Shown piece after piece: positions 17,901 through 26,491 of a stretch of DNA of 60,490 nt (positions are counted from its first letter, which is position 1; each line of letters begins with the position of its first letter). The translations under genes were made by a program, and so were the position numbers. Below the pieces are notes generated by a model that was given only the letters and a program-made list of their open reading frames with translations, had not been told where the DNA came from and ran no database searches. This DNA is from Mesorhizobium sangaii (lineage in GTDB: Bacteria > Pseudomonadota > Alphaproteobacteria > Rhizobiales > Rhizobiaceae), in NCBI RefSeq assembly GCF_014207355.1, contig NZ_JACHEF010000013.1:1-60490 (forward strand). The letters are read 5' to 3'.

Positions 17901-19406
17901 GCCGGCGAGGTGGCCGGAGTGGGCTTCCCCGGCATAGATCACGCTTTCGATCTGAGCGTCGGACAGCAAGCCCTCGTCAATGATCGCATCAGGCAGGAGG
18001 GGCCTGTAGGACGGCTTCGGCGGCGCGACCGCGGCCATGGCGGCCGACTGGACCAGCGGTGTCGGATGCGGCTTTGCCCGCGGAATGTCGATCGACTGGA
18101 GCGCATAGGGCTCGTAGATCGTGTCGGTGAGGCGGCCGCCCTCCTCCGCCATCCAGTCGCGGAGCTCATAGGCGAGCGGGACGGCGGGCGTGGTGCCGGG
18201 CACGATTGGGCGGGTGGACCTCGTCCGGGCAACCGGGTGGGCTGGCCGGCTGGTCTTCGTGGCAGCCACCGAGGCGGCGATGGGGGCGGTGCTTACCGCG
18301 GGCCGACCGGCCATCTGCATTGCTGTGTTGCGCAGGATCCCGTTCGACAGCGCGCCGATCGAGTCCCGAAAGCCGCCCGGTGTCCGGGGCGGCAGGTCAG
18401 AGATCCAGGAGAGCAGCGTCTCGACATCCGGAGCCTTGCCCAGCGAGGTGGCGAACGCGGATGCGTCGGTCGCAGGAACCTTGTCGATGATGGTCAGGCG
18501 GGTTTCGGCGGTCGTGCCGTGGCGGGCATAGACACGGCCGTCCATTGCCGCGGTAAAGACGATCCTGCCCTGCTGCTGCAGTCGTTCGAAGCCAGGCCGC
18601 CATTTGGGGTTTTCGGGCGAAAGCCCGGTGCCGGTGATAGCGACAAGACGGCCGCCGGCGCGTAGGCGTGCGAATGCGGAGGAAAGGTGTCGCCATGCGG
18701 CATCGGCGACATGACCGTCGACATGGGCGCCGACGGTGAAAGGCGGGTTTATCAGCACGACGGACGGCTCGATGGCGGGATCGAGATGATCGTCGATATG
18801 GGCTGCGTCATGCCGGGAAATGGGAACCCGCGGAAACAGCAGGCCGAGCAGATCGGCGCGTGTTGCTGCAAGCTCATTGAGCGCGAGCGAAGCCCGGGCA
18901 GTCTCGGCATGGAGGGCGAGAAGGCCGGTGCCGGCCGAGGGTTCGAGAACGAGGTCTGAAGCGGCGATCGCGGCGGCGTGGGCGGTGACGAAAGCGAGCG
19001 GGAGCGGCGTCGACAGCTGCTGCATGGCCTGGCTCTCGTCGGAGCGGCGCGTGTGGGTGGGAACGAGTTCGGCAATGCGTTTCATCATCGCCAGCGTCAC
19101 CTGCGGCGAGGCTGACCGGGACAGGATCGCCGGCCCGAATTTCTGGATGAACAGAACCTGGGCGGCTTCGAGCGCCTCATAGGCGTCTTTCCAGACCCAG
19201 AACCCTTGTGCGTCGGTGCCGCCGAAGCTGTCGGTCATGGCGATCCGTAGTGCGCTGGTTGTGATCGCGTTGCCCTGTTCCAAGAAGGGCAGAAGCTGTG
19301 TGGCCGCCTGGTGGATCGCCTGCGCAGTGTCGATGGCGTCAGGGGTCGGGTTGGCAAGGGGAGCGGCCGTCGGGGCGACGGCCGATGAGGTCGTAACGAT
19401 GTTCAT
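14949..19406 (-). CDS. Giant methyltransferase/strawberry-notch-type helicase
   Basis: 1485 residues. From the N-terminus: a helical region; a DNA-methyltransferase-like Rossmann domain with EPSAGTGLLALHA (SAM site) and VVLINPPFTVG (the NPPF catalytic motif of N6-adenine enzymes); a linker; then an SF2 helicase with GDGTGCGKGRQV (Walker A) and IIVFDEAHAM (DEAH box), ending with the strawberry-notch C-terminal helicase domain (GLGRTHRTNQAQPP as motif VI). The fusion is typical of large plasmid and ICE genes in alphaproteobacteria; proposed roles are anti-restriction and remodelling of incoming DNA, neither proven. The ATG at 19406 was chosen over 19664 because GAAGGA precedes it. Confidence 0.85.
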   Translation of the reverse strand: MNIVTTSSAVAPTAAPLANPTPDAIDTAQAIHQAATQLLPFLEQGNAITTSALRIAMTDSFGGTDAQGFWVWKDAYEALEAAQVLFIQKFGPAILSRSASPQVTLAMMKRIAELVPTHTRRSDESQAMQQLSTPLPLAFVTAHAAAIAASDLVLEPSAGTGLLALHAETARASLALNELAATRADLLGLLFPRVPISRHDAAHIDDHLDPAIEPSVVLINPPFTVGAHVDGHVADAAWRHLSSAFARLRAGGRLVAITGTGLSPENPKWRPGFERLQQQGRIVFTAAMDGRVYARHGTTAETRLTIIDKVPATDASAFATSLGKAPDVETLLSWISDLPPRTPGGFRDSIGALSNGILRNTAMQMAGRPAVSTAPIAASVAATKTSRPAHPVARTRSTRPIVPGTTPAVPLAYELRDWMAEEGGRLTDTIYEPYALQSIDIPRAKPHPTPLVQSAAMAAVAPPKPSYRPLLPDAIIDEGLLSDAQIESVIYAGEAHSGHLAGAWTVDETCDVVAAAPEGAANAFRFRRGWFLGDGTGCGKGRQVAGIILDNWLQGRRRAIWISKSDKLLEDAQRDWAALGQERLLVEPLSRYRQGTPIRLAEGILFTTYATLRSQERDGKKSRIAQIIDWVGKDFDGIIVFDEAHAMANAAGGKGERGDVAPSQQGKAGLRLQHALPAARVVYVSATGATAVDNLAYAQRLGIWGSEDFPFANRAEFVAAIEDGGVAAMEVLARDLKALGLYMSRSLSYDGVKYDLLEHELTDEQIRIYNSYADAFQVIHNNLTAALEAANITSETGTLNRNAKSAARSAFGSTKQRFFSHLITSMMTPTLIGAIDQDRADGHSAVVQIVSTGEALMERRLAEIPTEEWADLHVDVTPREYVGGYLMHSFPTQLFEEYSDAEGNIYSRPVHDADGNPVQCREAVRRRDEMIEKLASLPPVGSALDQILHHFGTDTVAEVTGRSRRIVKKTGRDGVDRLAVENRPGSANLAETQSFMDDAKSVLIFSDAGGTGRSYHADLGVRNQRLRKHYLLEAGWRADNAIQGLGRTHRTNQAQPPLFRPMAANVKAGKRFLSTIARRLDTLGAITRGQRQTGGAGLFRSEDNLESPYARAALRQFYWLLHQGKIEGCSLRTFEAVTGLSLTTDEGGLRDELPPITTWLNRLLALRIETQNLLFEVFEQLMTAKVEGAIVAGNYDRGLETITAESIVVTNRRTVYTHPVSGAQSHVLTVARKDRIRPLGLVDALAIARAEPQSILLVNARSNRTAIQLPTASLMLDDGAIEHRVRLLRPTDELRFGLDALAETHWQRADRKLFCELWQAEVAAVPEFTTSTFHIVTGLLLPIWRRLPGHDCQVYRLQTDTGERIIGRHIAPTLVATMLRNLGLRDVPTLAPDDAWAGLVEGRIGLQLADGLILRRSRVMNDYRIELIGFTDAMVARLKALGLISEIISWKLRLFIPTSTQGSVILALLLDRHTLVGVTDRMAAA

Positions 19407-19799
19407 GGATATGTCCTTCGCGGAAGTGAGTGTCCGCCCCGCCGGCACGCTCTCTGCGCCCCGGCAAGGCCGCATTCCTTCCGGCCCCGCTCTCCCTCCA
19501 GCTACGTGGACGAAGGGGGCGGCGAAGAGATCTCGGCAAGCGGCTCCCCCGTCACCTTTCTTTGGCGCCACGGACCACGCGGATGAATCGCGTGGGTGCC
19601 GGAGCCCTAGATCCAAAGTGCTGAGGCGATGGACCGTTGGCCTTCGCTGCATGCCGGGCAGCATCTTGCCACGGCCCCTGCCGAAGCGCCTGCCCGGCCA
19701 GCGCGCAAGCGTATCAGGCGCTACGGCGAGCCAACATTCCCCCCGAGGGCAGCGTTGGAAACGGCGGTTGCCAAAGATTCTGCGCCGTTGACGCGATGA
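19407..19799. other. GC-rich leader and spacer
   Basis: 393 bases between the giant helicase and the next gene. It holds a purine-rich leader (GGAGGGAGAGCGGGGCC on the minus strand near 19490) resembling those before the DUF932 and ParB-like genes, and no open frame with protein character. Confidence 0.4.
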
Positions 19800-20207
19800 C
19801 TAATTCTGCTCATCGGGATTGCTCCGTTCCTCGATGATCGCCCTTCCCTTCTCCACCGCGGCAATCGCATTCGGCAGCCAACGCTCGAAATCAACCATGG
19901 ACAGGCCCGTAGGTTGGGCGACATAGGCGAGTTGGTCGAGCAAATCTCGAAAGTGCTCGGCCTTGCGCTGGACCGTCTCGCGGAACTGGGACGGAATGGC
20001 GGCAGCTTCGCCGCGATGAGCAGCATCTGCACCGGACCAGATGCCGGTGACGTAGGTTTCGCCGGAGGTATCGACATCCTCCTTGGCGTCACCCCATCCA
20101 TCGTCATCTATGGCGAGAAGGCACGCATCTTCCAGTGTTGCGGCCTCGTAGGCTCGTTGGCGATAAACAGGAAGACGATACGTGGTTTCGATCGTAAATT
20201 TGGACAT
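19800..20207 (-). CDS. Hypothetical protein of the accessory module
   Basis: 135 residues from ATG 20207 with AGGAG upstream. It begins with a beta-rich segment (MSKFTIETTYRLPVYRQRAYEA), contains a conserved-looking acidic patch (LAIDDDGWGDAKEDVDTSGETYVTGIW) and ends in helices. The pattern, strands then DDDGWG and ETYVTGIW, recurs in small proteins of rhizobial plasmids; no function is known. Probably cytoplasmic. Confidence 0.65.
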   Translation of the reverse strand: MSKFTIETTYRLPVYRQRAYEAATLEDACLLAIDDDGWGDAKEDVDTSGETYVTGIWSGADAAHRGEAAAIPSQFRETVQRKAEHFRDLLDQLAYVAQPTGLSMVDFERWLPNAIAAVEKGRAIIEERSNPDEQN

Positions 20208-20424
20208 TACGGTACTCCTGTTGTGAATGTGGCTGTCCGGTTGGGTGCCGGGAAGGACGCAAAGTGGGGGTTAGCGCGTCGGAAGGCGGAACAGACGGAG
20301 AGGCGGCCATCGCTGGCTGTGACATAGAGGTTCTCCCTGGCTGGTGGGCCGCTTGCGCGAGCCCCGAAAATGCGCAAGCCCGGCGAGGCCGGCATGTACG
20401 GTGAAGACGGGGATCGACCGGCTG

Positions 20425-21207
20425 TCAGATCGGCTGGTTGTTAGAGGACTGGTTGATCATGTCATCGAGCCAATCGGCTACGGAATATCGGGCTACTTCC
20501 AGTCCAGCGCCGGTCCGTCGTCGAGCGGAATTCTCGGCGTGGAGTGCGTTGCGGGCCGCGGCAGGGACGGCAAGAATTGCGTTCAGCACCTCACGTGCGG
20601 CATTTTTCGAGACGAAGTCGCCGATCGCGGTGGTGGAGTTTTGGTCCACTCCATAAAGTGACCAGAATGCGCGGAATTCCCTGCCGGCCCTCTGCGCTCT
20701 CGCGAGGTCGGCGGCGAACTCATCCTCGTCCCGGTAGGAAGTGACCTGACGATCGCGCTCGATGCAGGGTCTCACCTCGAAATATTCGAAGGTGAGGGTG
20801 TTGCGCATTGTTGGCGTAAGATGGTCTCGGAACGATGGGCAGCGATCGGTAAGTGGTGTTGCCGGTTTCGCCTGCAGTTTGTTGAGATTGGCGCCGCAAT
20901 CGGCGCAGATGTCGTCGCCGCGGTTCCAGTGGCTTGCCGGGCAGTTCTCCGGCCCATGCGTGAAGCTCGCACCGTGCTCTGCTTCGTCGTCGCGCAGATA
21001 GGCAACCGTGATCGGACCGCGCTGCTGATGATCGGCGATCAGGTCCTCGGCGGAGTTCCAGAGGATGATATTCGACACGCCGGACTGTTCGCCGAAACTC
21101 GACTGGGCGAGATCAGCGGCGACAAAATGGTGATCGACGGGACCGGGCTCGGGTGTGTATGCCTCCTCGTCGATGACGAAGGCGGCGAAAAAGACCTTTC
21201 TGGCCAT
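20425..21207 (-). CDS. Hypothetical protein of the accessory module
   Basis: 260 residues from ATG 21207 (MARKVFFAAFVIDEEAYTPE), preceded by GGAAAGGAA. No signal peptide or transmembrane segment. A Cys pair (DDICADCGAN) with an upstream Cys and His (ENCPASHWN) might form a small zinc site in the middle. No family is recognised. It lies between other leftward genes of the module and is probably expressed with them. Confidence 0.6.
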   Translation of the reverse strand: MARKVFFAAFVIDEEAYTPEPGPVDHHFVAADLAQSSFGEQSGVSNIILWNSAEDLIADHQQRGPITVAYLRDDEAEHGASFTHGPENCPASHWNRGDDICADCGANLNKLQAKPATPLTDRCPSFRDHLTPTMRNTLTFEYFEVRPCIERDRQVTSYRDEDEFAADLARAQRAGREFRAFWSLYGVDQNSTTAIGDFVSKNAAREVLNAILAVPAAARNALHAENSARRRTGAGLEVARYSVADWLDDMINQSSNNQPI

Positions 21208-21356
21208 GGCGGTTTCCTTTCCAGAATGAATTACGATGGCCGACGCCTCGGCATGAGGTAGAGAGTGCGATGCGGGGCTGAGGGGACTTGCCGCCGGCAT
21301 GACGGCTGCAGCGCGCCGAGAGCCGATCGACGTGGCAGCGCGTATCGGCAAGGCGC

Positions 21357-21794
21357 TTACGTGATCAGAATGGTTCTGAAGCTCTGGGCTTGAGCTGATC
21401 GAGCACGGCCGACGACGAACACTTCGTCTGAATTCGCCTCGAACAGCATCAGAATGCGGTTGCCGACCGCGACGCACTCGTTGAGCCAGTGACGATCGGG
21501 ATCGCCGTATTTTGCAACGCGATCGGGCGGCACATAGACGATCGTCCAATGCGACAGCGTCTCGCCTGTTGGCGCGGCGTAGAAGTACTCCTTTACCTCG
21601 ATCACGACGCCACCGGTGCTATAGGAGGTCGTAACCGCGTCGCCGGGCCTGGCGAGATCAGCCACCGTCGGCGCGCCGGGCGCTGTGCGCCGGTATCGCC
21701 GTCGATCCGCTACACCCAGGCCGGCGGTATAGGTCGAATGCGCCTCGTAGGTGCGCGTGGCCGCCGGCGACGGTTGCTTACGATGGGTCCGCAT
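21357..21794 (-). CDS. Hypothetical protein of the accessory module
   Basis: 145 residues from ATG 21794, with GGAGG close upstream. After a basic N-terminus it is beta-rich (DAVTTSYSTGGVVIEVKEYFYAA; HWTIVYVPPDRVAKYG; RILMLFEANSDEVFVVGR). Its start lies 17 bases inside the end of the DUF1419 gene, so the two are translationally coupled. Function unknown. Confidence 0.6.
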   Translation of the reverse strand: MRTHRKQPSPAATRTYEAHSTYTAGLGVADRRRYRRTAPGAPTVADLARPGDAVTTSYSTGGVVIEVKEYFYAAPTGETLSHWTIVYVPPDRVAKYGDPDRHWLNECVAVGNRILMLFEANSDEVFVVGRARSAQAQSFRTILIT

Positions 21795-22410
21795 CTTTGC
21801 CTCCTCCCCTCCTCGTGCGTCGTGGGCGGATTGCCGGCATGCGGCTGTCGATCTCTTCGTCGGACAGATCCTCCAGGAGCTTGAGGACGGTCCCCTGCTC
21901 GCTGGCGTTGACCAGGATGGTCCGCTTGCCGTGGTGTTCGACGGGCCAGGCGTCGGGATTGGCCTCGCCGGCGATGCCCTTGAAGTCGGGGTGGGTGGCG
22001 TTCCAGATCGCCTCGAGCTTTTCCTCACGCGTCATGCTGTCGACGGCGCCCGTCTCGTGAGCAATGATCGCCGCACGCATGGCGTCAGGACTGCGCTTGT
22101 CGGAGAGATCGCAGAATCCATGGAACCACCGTTCGCGACCGCGGATCCTGATCGCGAAGAAAACGCTGGTGACGTAGCCCGCCTTGTATTCGGACATGCC
22201 GAACATGCCGGTCCTCTGGAACAGCGGCGGCAGAAGTCCCAGCATGAAATGATATTCCGCGCCTCCTATCTCGAACCATTCCGACGCATATGGTTTGCCG
22301 GACAGGGGATCGACACCGGGAGTATCGCTGTGGCGATTGAAGAGGGCGAACATTTGCTCGCGCGTCGCGACGCCCTCGAACACCTTTCGAAACGGTGGAT
22401 GGTTGGACAT
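21778..22410 (-). CDS. DUF1419 family protein
   Basis: 210 residues from ATG 22410 (MSNHPPFRKVFEGVATREQMFALFNRH). The middle shows the DUF1419 core: PYASEWFEIGGAEYHFMLGLLPPLF, GMFGMSEYKAGYVTSVFFAI and RWFHGFCDLSD. Members occur on rhizobial and related plasmids and islands and have no assigned activity. Soluble, no catalytic signature seen. It forms an operon with the 21357-21794 gene by overlap. Confidence 0.85.
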   Translation of the reverse strand: MSNHPPFRKVFEGVATREQMFALFNRHSDTPGVDPLSGKPYASEWFEIGGAEYHFMLGLLPPLFQRTGMFGMSEYKAGYVTSVFFAIRIRGRERWFHGFCDLSDKRSPDAMRAAIIAHETGAVDSMTREEKLEAIWNATHPDFKGIAGEANPDAWPVEHHGKRTILVNASEQGTVLKLLEDLSDEEIDSRMPAIRPRRTRRGGGKDADPS

Positions 22411-22501
22411 GAAGTTTCTCCGGAATGGCCGGGCCACCCGCCGCGGCTGCGCTGCGGCGAGTGACCGTCGGGGGATGACGGGATCGGCGGTGGCGGGGGG
22501 T

Positions 22502-22906
22502 TCAAGCGGCGCGGCGATCCGAGGAAAGTGCGGCATCACGACCGACACCGGTGATGGCGCGGACGGCCGCGGCGAGGGCCGGAATGTCGTCGAGCATGGT
22601 CAGCGCGACGAAGTGGTTGGGCCCACCGATATAGTCCTTGCGCCCCTTGCAAGTCCGGATCAGAATGCCGTGACCCGAGGACAGGGCGAACTGGCCGACC
22701 TGGATGTAGACGCCGTCGTGGTGCAGGGTAACCTCACCCGAGATGGCAACCCCGGCCTTGTTGGATCGGACGATATAGCTGCCCGGCGGCAGCGCCAGCT
22801 CCGCGGCGAGTTTCTTCAGCCGTGAACGCGCTGTCGTGTGAAAGCGTCTTTTCTGCTGCTCGTCATAGGAGCAGCTTCTGTTCCAGTCGAACATGTCGAT
22901 CTCCAT
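22502..22906 (-). CDS. Hypothetical protein of the accessory module
   Basis: 134 residues. The N-terminal half is basic and helical (KRRFHTTARSRLKKLAAELAL) and the C-terminal half is beta-rich with alternating hydrophobic residues (GSYIVRSNKAGVAISGEVTLHHDGVYIQVGQ), which may form a small barrel. Found between the DUF1419 and 22980 genes; function unknown. ATG 22906 is the first start; MFDWNRS at 22894 is an alternative. Confidence 0.6.
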   Translation of the reverse strand: MEIDMFDWNRSCSYDEQQKRRFHTTARSRLKKLAAELALPPGSYIVRSNKAGVAISGEVTLHHDGVYIQVGQFALSSGHGILIRTCKGRKDYIGGPNHFVALTMLDDIPALAAAVRAITGVGRDAALSSDRRAA

Positions 22907-22912
22907 GAAGCG

Positions 22913-22952
22913 GAACAGGCCCGGCGATCGCTTGTGCGATCCCGGGCCTGTT
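22913..22952 (-). terminator. GC-rich hairpin between module genes
   Basis: An 11-base stem (AACAGGCCCGG with its complement) encloses an inner GCGATC/GATCGC repeat. It lies between the 22980 and 22502 genes, so it may attenuate read-through rather than stop it fully; no T-run on the minus strand. Confidence 0.5.
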
Positions 22953-22979
22953 GTCGGTTGGTTCTAAACGGTGAAGACG

Positions 22980-23456
22980 TCAGGCGGCCGCGCGGCCCTC
23001 GATGACATCAGCGCCGACCTCGTCGGCAGAGACCTCCTCGAGATAAGCCCGGCTGTACGAATTGCGGGCGAGCCAGCGTCCGGCCGCTTCACGGTTCTCT
23101 GCGAGATGCAGGAGCTCCGGGCTGTCGCCGAGGTCCTGCAGAACGCGGACCATGGCTATTGCTGGACGCTCGACGATCTCGAAACGCAGGTCGCTCTCGA
23201 CGGACCAGGTGCGCCGGACCGAGACGATGATGACACCGCCCTGCCCGAAATCGCCCTCATGCAAGGTGAAACAGGCCGGCGAGCTATAGGTCGCCCGCGA
23301 CCGCGGCGGCTCCTTCCTGACCAGGCGACCGGTGCCATTGCGGCTTTCCCACGCGACGACCTTTTTCGTGAAGCGGGCCGGCGGCTTCGGTGTGGCGTCG
23401 TAGTAACGGACGACGCTCCCTAGAGAAGCGCAATCGTAAATTGTATGTGCGGACAT
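22980..23456 (-). CDS. Hypothetical protein of the accessory module
   Basis: 158 residues (MSAHTIYDCASLGSVVRYYDATPKPP). It has a beta-strand-rich middle (SPACFTLHEGDFGQGGVIIVSVRRTWSV) and an acidic helical end (YLEEVSADEVGADVIEG). No membrane segment, no recognised family. It follows the ParB-like gene in the same direction after a hairpin at 23486. Confidence 0.6.
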   Translation of the reverse strand: MSAHTIYDCASLGSVVRYYDATPKPPARFTKKVVAWESRNGTGRLVRKEPPRSRATYSSPACFTLHEGDFGQGGVIIVSVRRTWSVESDLRFEIVERPAIAMVRVLQDLGDSPELLHLAENREAAGRWLARNSYSRAYLEEVSADEVGADVIEGRAAA

Positions 23457-23485
23457 ATGTATTTCTCCATGTCGGAAAACGGAAA

Positions 23486-23510
23486 GGGCCCGGCGGAATA
23501 TGCCGGGCCC
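23486..23510 (-). terminator. Hairpin after the ParB-like gene
   Basis: A 9-base stem GGGCCCGGC (23486-23494) pairs with GCCGGGCCC (23502-23510) around a 7-base loop, followed on the minus strand by TTTCC. Likely a weak terminator or a 3' stabilising structure for the ParB-like mRNA. Confidence 0.6.
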
Positions 23511-23530
23511 GGTGCGGAGCGGGAGGCCGA

Positions 23531-25684
23531 TTACTCGGCGGCCTGGAGGTGGTTTGTCTCGTCGCCGGCGATGGTCTCGGACTCTTCGGAAGACGGAGCC
23601 GCATCGTCCGCGAGGAAGGCCGGCAATTCGGCGGCATCGCCATCGCGCCCGGCATCGTCCGGCTTATCGTCAGTGACGGTCTCTCCGGCATTGGCAACCG
23701 CCTCGTCCACATCGAGACGCAGCGGCTCGGGCAGCCAGTTCGACCCTTCGAGAAGACGGGCGGCCTCACGTGCCATCAAGTCCTTCTTCATGTGGTCGAT
23801 CAGCTGGGCGGAGTCCTCGCCGCGAGCCTCGCGGACCGCCTGAACGATCCGGGCCTTGGTGACGCGGCCGAGATAGTTGTCGACGGTGGGCTCCCAGCCG
23901 GCCGCCACCATGTCGAACTGGAGCGTGGCGGCGAGTGCGTCGGCATGGGCCAGCGCGCCAGGCCGCTTGTTCCACGCCTCGACGACGGCATTGAGCGAGA
24001 GCGACACGCAGTGCGCGAACAGCGCCTTGCGGCTCGCCTCGTCGAGACCAAGGAGAAAATCCCACAGCTTGTTGCTGTCCGGCATATCCCTATCCCAAGC
24101 TTCATGACGCTCGGCGATCTCCTTCGCCCAGGGCGTCTCGGCGAGACCCTGGACCTGGCCGAAGCTGTTGCTCGTCAGGCTGACCTCCAGGCAGCTGTCC
24201 TTGGCGAACCGGTAGAACACCTGCAGCACGAGGGCATGGAGGACCGTGACAAAGGCGATGTCGACGTCGTTCGCGAGCGCGTTGCGCAGCGCGAGCGTCT
24301 TCTGCGCGGTGAGATCGAAGACAAGACGATCAGGCAGTGGCTTGATGCCCTCATCCTCGGGTTCTTCTGCGCCGTCGGATGCTCCGCTCACGGACCTGCC
24401 GTTGACGACAACGCCATTGGCGCCGTCATCGTCTGCCTGCGACGCGTCGCGATCCTCGCCGTCGGCTTCTTCGTCGTCCTCGTCCGTCTCGACCCGCGCC
24501 TCGTCCTCGGGACGGACAAAACCGGCTTCGATCTGCAGCTGGCCGCTAGCGGCCAGCGTGATGAACGCACCGGCGATGGCCTGCTGCGCCGGGTCGTAGA
24601 CCTGGGGCCGATCGCTGAAAGCGTCGAGTTCGGCGCCAAGCTGATCGAGCTTGGACTCGATCGCCTCGTCGGGTTCCTCCATCTCGGCATACTTGGCGTC
24701 GAGATCGTCATACTCGGCTTTCGCCGCGTCGTAACGGGTGATCTCCTCGGCGATCATCTCCGCCCGTTCGGCGTAGACGCGCCGCATGCCGGAGGTGTGG
24801 CCGTAGGGGAAGCTGATCGCCGCCTCGACCCACTTCCAGCCGTCGGCGCGAACGGCCTCGGAATCTGCCTTGAGCTTGTCGAAAACCAGCTGCTCGAGAA
24901 GAGCTGCATCCTGGAACCAGCCGCCGGAATCCTGCTCGAACAGATCGCGCAGGACAACGCCGCCCGCAGCCTCATAGGCTTCGGCGCCGACATAGACCGC
25001 CCGGCGATCGTCGGCACGAACCGTGGTCTCCGTCAGCAGGCGCCTGATGTAGTAGGGCTCCTGCATGTTCGAGTTCTTGGAGATGCGCTCCCATACCTGC
25101 TCCTGACGCACATGGTCATCGGAGATCGAAAATGCCATGATCTGCTCGAGACGGATTTCATCCCGTTCGTAGAGCTCGAGCAGCTTTGGAGAGACCGTTG
25201 CAAGCCTCAGGCGCTGCTTGACGGTAGCCGCCGAGACGAAGAAGCGCGCGGCGATCTCCTCGACGTCAAGGCCCTGGTCGCTCAGGGCTTTGAAAGCCCG
25301 GAACTGGTCGAGCGGATGAAGGTTCTCGCGATGCACGTTCTCGGCAAGCGAGTCCTCTTCGACCGACGTCGTTGCGCTGCGATTGACAATGCAGGGGATC
25401 GGCTCATTCTTTGCCAGACGCTTCTGCTTGACGAGAATGCCGAGCGCCAGATAGCGACGGCCGCCGGCGGGCACTTCGAAGGTGCCGGTCTCCTCTCCAT
25501 TTCCGTCGAGCACAGGACGGACGTTCAGGCTCTGAAGGAGCTTTCGCCGGCCGATATCCTCGGCGAGCTGCTCGATGGTTACGCCGTCCTTCGCCCGGCG
25601 CACATTCTCCTGCGACAGCACAAGCTTGTCGTAGGCAATATTCTCCGAGGGGTTCATTGCGATCTTCTGATTGGCCTTTGCCAT
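23531..25684 (-). CDS. Large ParB/Spo0J-family protein
   Basis: 717 residues from ATG 25684. The N-terminal 200 residues are a ParB nuclease-like/CTPase fold: VPAGGRRYLALGIL holds the GxRR motif, SLAENVHRENLHPLDQFRAF is the ENxxRxxxxPxE-like box, and VEEIAARFFVSAATVKQRLRLATVSPKLLELY is the HTH that binds parS-type sites. The centre is acidic with a coiled segment and the rest is a long helical C-terminus unlike chromosomal ParB. It is one of the plasmid/ICE ParB-like proteins encoded away from any parA, and may act in gene regulation or replication of the element instead of partition. Confidence 0.8.
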   Translation of the reverse strand: MAKANQKIAMNPSENIAYDKLVLSQENVRRAKDGVTIEQLAEDIGRRKLLQSLNVRPVLDGNGEETGTFEVPAGGRRYLALGILVKQKRLAKNEPIPCIVNRSATTSVEEDSLAENVHRENLHPLDQFRAFKALSDQGLDVEEIAARFFVSAATVKQRLRLATVSPKLLELYERDEIRLEQIMAFSISDDHVRQEQVWERISKNSNMQEPYYIRRLLTETTVRADDRRAVYVGAEAYEAAGGVVLRDLFEQDSGGWFQDAALLEQLVFDKLKADSEAVRADGWKWVEAAISFPYGHTSGMRRVYAERAEMIAEEITRYDAAKAEYDDLDAKYAEMEEPDEAIESKLDQLGAELDAFSDRPQVYDPAQQAIAGAFITLAASGQLQIEAGFVRPEDEARVETDEDDEEADGEDRDASQADDDGANGVVVNGRSVSGASDGAEEPEDEGIKPLPDRLVFDLTAQKTLALRNALANDVDIAFVTVLHALVLQVFYRFAKDSCLEVSLTSNSFGQVQGLAETPWAKEIAERHEAWDRDMPDSNKLWDFLLGLDEASRKALFAHCVSLSLNAVVEAWNKRPGALAHADALAATLQFDMVAAGWEPTVDNYLGRVTKARIVQAVREARGEDSAQLIDHMKKDLMAREAARLLEGSNWLPEPLRLDVDEAVANAGETVTDDKPDDAGRDGDAAELPAFLADDAAPSSEESETIAGDETNHLQAAE

Positions 25685-25870
25685 GATCAGGGTCTCCATG
25701 ACGGGCGGCCCGGGGCCTCTCCCCGAACCACCAAACCCGTCAGGAACCCTCCCCTCCGCCCTCTGCCTCTGCCGGCCGCGCGCCAGCGCTCGTCGGCGGT
25801 CGCAGCGCGTGCTGGACTGTTGCCCGAGAGAGAACTATATATCTTCCAGAAACGTGGAAGGATTATTGTG

Positions 25871-26491
25871 ATGGCCGGGTTCAGCAGTGAGGTGCTCACC
25901 ACCAACGAGGCGGCATCGGTTACGCGCGTGCCGCTCAAGCAGGTGCATCGCATCATCGATGCTGGCCTGCTGCGCGGCCGTGTCGAGATGCGTGGTGGAA
26001 GCCGCGTCATCGTCGGATCGGGCCTGGTCGGGCTGCGTCTGGCCTGGCTGACGGCCGAGACACTGACACCGACGGCCCGGCGGCGCATCGTCGAGCGCGC
26101 GATTGCGAACAACGCGACATCGGTGGTTGCTGCCGACCCGCTGAAGGTCGACCTGAAGCCGATTGCGGCTGAGGTGAAGACCGGCCTTACGCGGCTAAGA
26201 AAGGCAAAGGCGATGGTCACGCGGGACCCCGAAGTTCTGGGCGGTCAGCCGGTCTTTGACGGAACGCGTGTGCTGGTCCATGACATCGCCGATATGCTTG
26301 CCCACGGCGATACGGTCGAGGCGATCCATTCCGCCTATCCGCAGCTGCCCCTCGACCGGATCGGGCTCGCTGCGGACTACGCGCTTGCCTATCCCCGACG
26401 TGGCCGTCCGCCGGTGAAACCAGTCTGGCGGACCGCGCCGTCAAAATTGTCGCGCACGGTCCGTCTCGACGATTTGCCGGCGGGTTCGTGA
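25871..26491 (+). CDS. DUF433 antitoxin
   Basis: 206 residues from ATG 25871. The N-terminal half has an HTH-like segment (SEVLTTNEAASVTRVPLKQVHRIIDAGLL), and the C-terminal half is the DUF433 domain, recognisable by VTRDPEVLGGQPVFDGTRVLVHDIADMLAHGDTVEAI. DUF433 proteins pair with DUF5615 PIN-like toxins. The stop overlaps the next start (GTGA), so the pair is one translational unit. It faces away from the module around it, starting 187 bases from the divergent ParB-like gene. Confidence 0.85.
   Translation: MAGFSSEVLTTNEAASVTRVPLKQVHRIIDAGLLRGRVEMRGGSRVIVGSGLVGLRLAWLTAETLTPTARRRIVERAIANNATSVVAADPLKVDLKPIAAEVKTGLTRLRKAKAMVTRDPEVLGGQPVFDGTRVLVHDIADMLAHGDTVEAIHSAYPQLPLDRIGLAADYALAYPRRGRPPVKPVWRTAPSKLSRTVRLDDLPAGS

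Noticed and set aside
16743..18665. A 640-codon plus-strand frame inside the giant helicase
   Set aside because: Antisense to the helicase core with its DEAH box and P-loop; composition artefact.
23390..26491. A 1033-codon open frame on the plus strand across the ParB-like gene
   Set aside because: Only its last 206 codons (DUF433) have protein character. The rest is antisense to the ParB-like gene and arises from GC-rich codon use.
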